37,117 bases of DNA from VAZQ01 sp035552735. GTDB taxonomy: Bacteria > Pseudomonadota > Alphaproteobacteria > Rhizobiales > Xanthobacteraceae. Position numbers and translations under genes: made by a program. The DNA is taken from assembly GCA_035552735.1 (NCBI GenBank), contig DASZKX010000193.1:1-37117 (forward strand). Reading direction: 5' to 3'. Below, in pieces: positions 32,073-37,117 of this stretch. Each line of letters opens with the position of its first letter. The first letter of the stretch is position 1. The notes under the pieces were generated by a model. The model did not search any database. It was not told the DNA's origin and worked only from the letters and a program-made list of their open reading frames with translations.

Positions 32073-33653
32073 ATGCAGCTGTTGGAACCTACGGTTCTCG
32101 ATCAATCTCCGTCTATTTCCGCCGCCCGGCGGCTGTCCGACCTTCACGGCAAGCGCGTCGGCTTTGTCGATAACAGCAAATGCAACGCTGACCTGTTCAT
32201 CCAGCGGCTTTCCGCGCAGCTTAGCGATCGCTTCGCTGTGGTCCGCGGTCCGGTCATCCGCAAAGCGGCGCCCAAGGATCGACTGGGCGAAGCCGATCTC
32301 GCCAGTCTGGCGCAATGCGATGCGGTCGTGCAGTGCTTCGGCGATTGCGGTACCTCGACCTCGATCAGCGTCGCGGATGCCGTTGAAATCGAGCGTCGCG
32401 GCATTCCGAGCGTCACCGTGTTCAGCACGGCCTTCGCCGCTGCCGCCCGCAAGCAGGCGGCGGGTCGCGGCATGGCGGAATTGCCGCTGGTGCGGATCCC
32501 GCATCCGATGCACACGGCACAGCGCAGCGTCGTGGCCGAGCGCGCCGATGCGGTGGTTGGCGCGCTCGTCGAGCGCCTGACCGGCAATGTCGAAGAAGCG
32601 CTCGAAATCGAGGCGTTGGATCGGTTCGATGGCTCGAACGATACCGACGATCAGGAGATGCTTTTTGCACGCGGCTGGACTGACGGCCTACCGGTCGTCT
32701 TTCCGACTGCGCAGAAGGTCGCCGCCATGGTGGCGGCCTCCGGGCGGAACGCGGCGGAGCTGATCGGGCCGATCCCGCCCCGCTGGCGCCAAGCGACGAT
32801 CGAGAAGATCGCCGTGAACGCCGTGCTTGCAGGGTGTCGGCCGGAATATTTCCCGGTGGTGCTCGCCGCGATCGACGCGCTCCTGGACGATGACTGCCAG
32901 CTTTACGGCATCCAGACCGCCACCAACACGACCGCGCCACTTCTTATCGTCAACGGGCCGATTGCCAAGGAGATCGACATCAACGCCCGCGGCAACGCGC
33001 TCGGACAGGGCGCACGCGCCAACGCCACGATCGGCCGTGCGGTACAGCTCGTGTTCCGCAACATCGGCGGCGATATTGCCGGCGAGACCGACATGGCCAC
33101 CCACGGCCACGCGGGAAAATTCACGGCCTGCTTCGCCGAAGCGGAAGACGACAGCCCTTGGGCGCCATTCCATGTCGATGCAGGATTCGGCCCGAACGAC
33201 AGTACCGTCACTGTGATCGGCGCTTCGGCCCCGCAAAACATTTTCACATACGGCTGCGAGACGGGTCAGGACATTCTCGACCAGTTCATCGGCGCAACCC
33301 TGGGTCTCGGTCACAACAACATCATTTTTCCGACCGGACCTTTGTTTATCGTCAGCCCGGAACATGCCGCGAGCATGGCGAACGACGGCATCGGCAAGAA
33401 GGAAATCCGGACTGCAGTATTCGAGCGCGCGAGGATTCCTTTGGCTCGATTTGCCAAGCGCAGCGTGGAGGGACTTCGCCATCGTCGCGTGCGCTGGTTT
33501 GCTGAAGCCGGCGACCCGGACCACATCGGAATTGCGGATCGCGCGGACGACATCAGCATTGTCGTCGCCGGCGGTGCGGGCATCCATTCGCTATTCGTAC
33601 CGACGGCCTTCAGCTACCGTCCGGTGACACGCAAGATCGTGTCCAAGGCGTGA
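32073..33653 (+). CDS. Two-domain protein: UGSC-like N-terminus fused to an uncharacterised enzyme-like domain
   Basis: A 526-residue soluble protein. Residues about 25-170 resemble the UGSC family of (seleno)proteins: QCDAVVQCFGDCGTSTSISV, with Cys 92 where other members may have selenocysteine, then DAVEIERRGIPSVTVFSTAF and PLVRIPHPMHT. Here the motif reads C-G-T-S, lacking the second Cys. Residues about 190-526 form a second domain with ARGWTDGLPVVFPT, GPIPPRWRQATIEKIAVNAV, AGCRPEYFPVVLAA, TATNTTAPLLIVNGP and GRAVQLVFRNIGG. I cannot assign its reaction. ATG 32073 has GAGGAG seven bases upstream. Followed within 50 bases by a transporter and then a GntR regulator, suggesting conversion of an imported acid. 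Confidence 0.75.
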   Translation: MQLLEPTVLDQSPSISAARRLSDLHGKRVGFVDNSKCNADLFIQRLSAQLSDRFAVVRGPVIRKAAPKDRLGEADLASLAQCDAVVQCFGDCGTSTSISVADAVEIERRGIPSVTVFSTAFAAAARKQAAGRGMAELPLVRIPHPMHTAQRSVVAERADAVVGALVERLTGNVEEALEIEALDRFDGSNDTDDQEMLFARGWTDGLPVVFPTAQKVAAMVAASGRNAAELIGPIPPRWRQATIEKIAVNAVLAGCRPEYFPVVLAAIDALLDDDCQLYGIQTATNTTAPLLIVNGPIAKEIDINARGNALGQGARANATIGRAVQLVFRNIGGDIAGETDMATHGHAGKFTACFAEAEDDSPWAPFHVDAGFGPNDSTVTVIGASAPQNIFTYGCETGQDILDQFIGATLGLGHNNIIFPTGPLFIVSPEHAASMANDGIGKKEIRTAVFERARIPLARFAKRSVEGLRHRRVRWFAEAGDPDHIGIADRADDISIVVAGGAGIHSLFVPTAFSYRPVTRKIVSKA

Positions 33654-33703
33654 GGGAGAGGCAGCCCGAAGCGGATGCAACCACCCTCCGAGGGACGCCG
33701 CCC

Positions 33704-35206
33704 ATGTCCGCCGTCGCTCAGGCCGCCACGCCGGCAAGATCATCAACATCCTTCATAGGGAAATGGGGTTTGGCGGCCGGCGCGGCTGCGCTCGTCGTCA
33801 TCATCTTGTTGCCGCAGCCCGCGGGCCTGTCGATCGCAGGGCAACACATGCTCGGTATTTTTGCCTTTGCGGTGATCGTATGGATGACCGAGTCGGTGGA
33901 ATACGCGGCCAGCTCCGTTATGCTGGTGGCGCTCATGGCGTTCCTGCTCGGCACCGCGCCTGATCCCGCGCATCCCGATCACATCCTCGGAACAAGCGGC
34001 GCGCTCTCGGCGGCGATGGTTGGCTTCACGAATCCCGCCGTGGCGCTGATCGCGGCTTCACTGGTCATCGCGACCGCGATGACCGCTACGGAGCTTGATA
34101 AGCGCCTCGCTTTCATTGTGATTTCGCTGATCGGCACGAGCCGCAGTCGCCTTCTCATCGGCACCATCGTCGTGATGGCCATATTGGCCTTCTTCATTCC
34201 CACGGCCTCGGCGCGGGTGGCCTGCCTCGTGCCGATTATACTGGGAATGGTCTCCGGTCTCGGCCTGGAGAAGAAAAGCCGCGTCGCCGGCATGCTGATG
34301 ATGTCGATCGTGTATCTGTCCCTTATTTGGGCCATGGGTATCGCAACCGGCGCGGCGCAGAACGTCTATGTGAATGCGTTGATGGACAGGACGATTCACG
34401 TCAGAATTGCCTGGATCGATTGGCTGACGGTGGGGGCACCTTATTCGATCGCGATGAGCATCGCCCTGTACTTCATTTTGATGAAAATGATGGCGCCCAC
34501 TGCGGCGGAAGCGGCCGCAAGCAACGCCTTGCCGGCCGCCGATTTGGATCTCAAATTGGGGCCGCTATCGGCGGAGCAAATAAAGCTTCTTGTCTTCTCC
34601 GTCGTTCTTCTGGGCTTCTGGGCGACCGAAAAAAAACTGCATTCCTTCGATTCATCGTCCGTGGCGGTCGCGGCGGTCGCGCTGATGTTGATGCCCAAGA
34701 TCGGCGTGATCAGCTGGAAGCAGGTCCAGTCGCGTATTCCGTGGGGAATCCTTGTTCAGCTGGGTGTGGGCGTCGGCCTGGGTACCGCGCTGTTGAAAAC
34801 CGGAGCGGCAGGCTGGCTTGCGACCTATGTCGTCGATGAATTCAACGTTCAGCAGCTTTCCATCTTCGCCATTCTCGCGGTCTTGTGGCTGTTCCTGATC
34901 GTGATCCATTTGGGGTTCTCGAGCGGGGCCGCAATGGCGACGACAATGATCCCGGTCATGCTGAGCGTCCTTCAACAGGCGCAAATTCCGACGCTCAAAG
35001 TCGCCGGCATGACCATGCTGCTGACATTCGTCACCAGTGTTGGATGGATTCTTCCGATCAACGGGCCGCAGAACATGCTCGCCTTCGGCACGGACACTTT
35101 CGAATCGCGAGATTTCATCCGCGTCGGTATCGTGCTGACTATCGTCGCTTATGTGACGCTGTTGATATTCGCGGCGACCTATTGGCGGTGGCTCGGCTAC
35201 ATCTAA
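33704..35206 (+). CDS. DASS/SLC13-family organic anion:Na+ symporter
   Basis: The 500-residue product has about 12-13 membrane segments and the DASS pattern: VIVWMTESVEYAASSVMLVALMAFLLG near the N-terminus, FFIPTASARVACLVPIILG (the SNT-like first substrate-binding region altered to PTASA), and WGILVQLGVGVGLGTALLKTGAAGWLA plus VGWILPINGPQNMLAFGTD in the second repeat. The family takes up di- and tricarboxylates or sulfate with sodium. Start chosen at ATG 33704 (GAGGGA upstream); GTG at 33650 overlaps the previous stop and would add 18 residues. In operon with the UGSC-like gene. Confidence 0.88.
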   Translation: MSAVAQAATPARSSTSFIGKWGLAAGAAALVVIILLPQPAGLSIAGQHMLGIFAFAVIVWMTESVEYAASSVMLVALMAFLLGTAPDPAHPDHILGTSGALSAAMVGFTNPAVALIAASLVIATAMTATELDKRLAFIVISLIGTSRSRLLIGTIVVMAILAFFIPTASARVACLVPIILGMVSGLGLEKKSRVAGMLMMSIVYLSLIWAMGIATGAAQNVYVNALMDRTIHVRIAWIDWLTVGAPYSIAMSIALYFILMKMMAPTAAEAAASNALPAADLDLKLGPLSAEQIKLLVFSVVLLGFWATEKKLHSFDSSSVAVAAVALMLMPKIGVISWKQVQSRIPWGILVQLGVGVGLGTALLKTGAAGWLATYVVDEFNVQQLSIFAILAVLWLFLIVIHLGFSSGAAMATTMIPVMLSVLQQAQIPTLKVAGMTMLLTFVTSVGWILPINGPQNMLAFGTDTFESRDFIRVGIVLTIVAYVTLLIFAATYWRWLGYI

Positions 35207-35224
35207 AGCATTTTCAGGAAAATC

Positions 35225-35932
35225 ATGCGATTGCGCGCGCTTCTCGCGGATCTTGGCACTACCGGCACCACCGCCGATGCGGTTCATCAGGCGCTGCGTC
35301 ACGGCATCTTGCAGGGGGTCTTGGCGCCGGGAGAGCGGCTGCGCAGCGACGCGCTGGCGAATGAGCTCCGTGTGAGCCGCACGCCGGTGCGTGAGGCATT
35401 GCGAAAGCTCGAGGCCGAAGGACTCGTTGCGCGAGCGGGCGCCGGCTTGATCGTACGCGCATTGAGCGAGCAGGATCTGACCGAGCTGTTCTACGTGCGC
35501 GAGGCGCTCGAGGGCATGGCGGCGCGGCTTGCCGCGGAAAACGCGACGCCGTCCGAGATGGCGGAAATCCGCGAGCTGCTGGAGGATATGGACGCCCTTC
35601 GCCGGCGCGGGGAAATCGAGGCGCTGCGGCGGCTGACCGGGGAGTTTCACCAGCTGGTGTGCCGCGCTTCGCACAACAATCGCCTTTTGCAATCCCTGAA
35701 AGCGCTGCTCGACACCGTCCGGCAAATCCAGACCAGCACGCTCTATGGTGAAGGCAGGCCCGCCGCGGCCTTGAAAGAGCACCGCAATCTGCTGCGTGCG
35801 ATCGAGGCGCGCGACGGCGACCGCGCTGAGAGGCTCGCGCGCGAGCACCGGCGAACCACGCTGCATCTACGCAAGGAGATGCTGCGCGCGCAAGCGCGAA
35901 AGAGCCGGGCGGACGGTGGGCAGGTGCGTTGA
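35225..35932 (+). CDS. GntR-family regulator, FadR (FCD) subgroup
   Basis: A 235-residue regulator. The winged helix is at about residues 15-78 (ALRHGILQGVLAPGERLRSDALANELRVSRTPVREALRKLEAEGLV), and the FCD effector domain at about 85-210, with metal/acid-binding residues in VREALEGMAARLAA and EFHQLVCRASHN and in LKEHRNLLRAI. Such regulators respond to organic acids. It closes the operon 18 bases after the transporter gene and likely controls it, perhaps at 32041-32052. ATG at 35225 has AGGAAAA upstream. Confidence 0.93.
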   Translation: MRLRALLADLGTTGTTADAVHQALRHGILQGVLAPGERLRSDALANELRVSRTPVREALRKLEAEGLVARAGAGLIVRALSEQDLTELFYVREALEGMAARLAAENATPSEMAEIRELLEDMDALRRRGEIEALRRLTGEFHQLVCRASHNNRLLQSLKALLDTVRQIQTSTLYGEGRPAAALKEHRNLLRAIEARDGDRAERLAREHRRTTLHLRKEMLRAQARKSRADGGQVR

Positions 35933-36000
35933 GCGATCAAGGCCGAGGAGACGAGGCGCCCGGAACATAGGCTCGCTGACATGGTTTTGTCCGGACCTCC

Positions 36001-36441
36001 CTACGCGATGGGACTGCCGCTGGTTCGTCGGCGTCGCGTCGAACGCGATTTCCTCGCACGGCATGCCGCGCAACGGCAATCGTTCTTGAAAAAAGCATCA
36101 AGATATTCCGGTCCGTAGTCGTAGGTGATTTCTTCCCCCGATTCGATACGTTGCGCCGCGACGATGACGATTCCGCCGTTGCGTCCGACCGCCTTCGCAT
36201 TCGGTCGACAGGAATGATTGATGTAGCGCGCCAGATTCCATCGTGGCGAGCCATCGATGGTCCAGCGGCTATTGATGGTGAACATATATCTGGCGCCGCG
36301 CGCCTCGCGCCGTTCGGCTTCCTCGGTCGAGATGCGCCGGCCGCGATAGGCCGCGATGGTGCCGCCGCGCTTGATCGGCTTGGTCGCGAATAGGCCAAGG
36401 CCGGTTGCGGAGCGGCCGACACGGGTCGAGCTTGAAGTCAT
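36001..36441 (-). CDS. SET-domain protein (putative protein lysine methyltransferase)
   Basis: A 146-residue stand-alone SET domain: GLGLFATKPIKRGG at the start, RYINHSCRPNA with the NHSC core at 75-78, EEITYDYG with the catalytic Tyr around 107-109, and a post-SET-like Cys cluster (C122, C124, C127). SAM-dependent lysine methyltransferase activity is expected. The C-terminus is Arg/Ser-rich (RKSRSTRRRRTSG), suggesting nucleic acid or acidic protein contact. Bacterial SET proteins are usually short like this one; the target is unknown. ATG at 36441; the partner region upstream is non-coding. Confidence 0.9.
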   Translation of the reverse strand: MTSSSTRVGRSATGLGLFATKPIKRGGTIAAYRGRRISTEEAERREARGARYMFTINSRWTIDGSPRWNLARYINHSCRPNAKAVGRNGGIVIVAAQRIESGEEITYDYGPEYLDAFFKNDCRCAACRARKSRSTRRRRTSGSPIA

Positions 36442-36946
36442 TGCTTGCAGCTATCGGCTGAATATCGCGATGTCACCCAAACCAACGTCCACCTCACACC
36501 AGCGCCAAATCCTTCGGCTGCACGGACAGGAAGACCTTCGCCAGCCGATCGGCTTGCAGTCCGTCCACCGCGACGGCGGTTCGGAAGTTTCACTCCTTCT
36601 TATCTGCGGATCGGGACCGGAGTTGGGCGGCTGCCGCGACCCACCGGCGTTCTTTCAACGCCGACCTCGAGAACCTGCCACGGATCGCCTGAATGCTCTG
36701 TGACGCCTTGATTTATCAGCCGTTAAACCGATTGACCGAATTTCGCCATTTTACGATCGCCGTATTCTTCAGATTCTGTCATTTTCCCCGAAAAACGGCG
36801 GCGCGCTCGTCCCGAGCCGGCGACCCGCCGCCACCGCAATCGACTCAACTTCTGTTTAAAATCGCCGGCAATCCGTTTACCGGTTGCAAATTCGGCATAG
36901 GCACAATTCGGGACGGGCCGCCCGGAGGCCAGCAGGGAAGCAGACC
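36442..36946. other. Intergenic region upstream of the Flp pilin gene
   Basis: No credible gene. From about 36710 to 36870 the sequence is clearly more AT-rich than the coding DNA, as expected of a promoter region; I could not fix -35/-10 boxes. A short protein-like stretch on the minus strand near 36500-36580 has no start codon and is not called. Confidence 0.55.
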
Positions 36947-37111
36947 ATGCGTCGTCTTGTATCGTCGTTCCTGGCAGACGAGCTGGGCGCGACTGCGATC
37001 GAATATAGCCTGATTGCCGCTGGCATAGCACTGGTGATCGTCGCGGCCGTCAACAGCATCGGACCGATCCTCAACACCACGTTCACCAACGTGCAGGCCG
37101 GGCTGAAATAG
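36947..37111 (+). CDS. Flp/Fap-type pilin
   Basis: A 54-residue Flp prepilin. The leader MRRLVSSFLADELG ends at Gly 14, the prepilin peptidase site, and the mature protein begins ATAIEYSLIAAGIALVIVAAV, with the Flp-defining Glu-Tyr pair (E19, Y20). It polymerises into a tight-adherence (Tad) pilus. ATG 36947 has GGGAAG upstream; a longer in-frame start at 36884 is rejected because it would hide the leader. The rest of any tad cluster lies beyond the window. Confidence 0.93.
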   Translation: MRRLVSSFLADELGATAIEYSLIAAGIALVIVAAVNSIGPILNTTFTNVQAGLK

Positions 37112-37117
37112 ACCCGC

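Noticed and set aside
35959..35983. Near match to an EcfG promoter (GGAAC, 16 bases, GGTT)
   Set aside because: The -10 element has one mismatch and no plus-strand gene follows for almost 1 kb.
36500..36600. Protein-like minus-strand stretch ending DRLAKVFLSVQPKDLALV
   Set aside because: No start codon or ribosome site and closed by a stop upstream; about 30 codons only. It might be a gene fragment but cannot be supported.

Overview
The window looks like chromosomal DNA of a high-GC alphaproteobacterium, most plausibly Hyphomicrobiales or Rhodospirillales. The strongest taxonomic signal is a complete phyR-nepR-ecfG general stress response locus, which is restricted to Alphaproteobacteria. 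The dense GC-rich coding, the cox-type molybdenum hydroxylase cluster and the small alphaproteobacterial proteins fit this. I see no rRNA, tRNA, CRISPR array or transposase.

Layout. (1) 1-9560, minus strand: a cox-type cluster in transcription order coxG-like, coxS, coxL, coxM, then an interruption by a vapBC toxin-antitoxin pair and a large 2-oxoglutarate/Fe(II) dioxygenase, then coxD (MoxR ATPase) and coxE (VWA protein, cut by the window edge). The large subunit has the form II AYRGAGR motif, so the true substrate is probably not CO. (2) 9712-11981, plus: pcaB-like and pcaD genes of protocatechuate degradation; the PcaB-like protein lacks the normal catalytic loop. (3) 12223-16123: a stand-alone BLUF photoreceptor, a membrane protein, a Gln/Gly repeat protein with a terminator, a flavin reductase and a YbdK-type ligase. 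(4) 16124-18406: phyR divergent from nepR-ecfG, with two mirror-image perfect EcfG promoters between them, followed by two tiny membrane proteins. A third perfect EcfG-type promoter lies alone at 18714. (5) 19146-25267: a TPR exported protein, an NHL-repeat protein overlapping a ModA-like binding protein, a polytopic GT-C-like protein divergent from a GT2 glycosyltransferase that overlaps a cytochrome b561 gene. (6) 25309-30580: a TetR regulator and an RND efflux pair sharing the same 22-bp operator, plus a 65-aa conserved small protein. (7) 30746-31776: an AbiEii-like nucleotidyltransferase/partner pair with its own operator-like palindrome. (8) 32041-35932: a UGSC-like two-domain protein, a DASS-family transporter and a GntR/FCD regulator, which look like one uptake-and-conversion operon for an unknown organic anion. 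(9) 36001-37111: a SET-domain protein and a Flp pilin.

The least described items are the UGSC-like/DASS/GntR operon, the degenerate PcaB, the vapC gene with no canonical start codon, the orphan EcfG promoter, and the oxygenase plus toxin-antitoxin block inside the cox cluster. All functional calls rest on motif recognition by eye; no database search was run.
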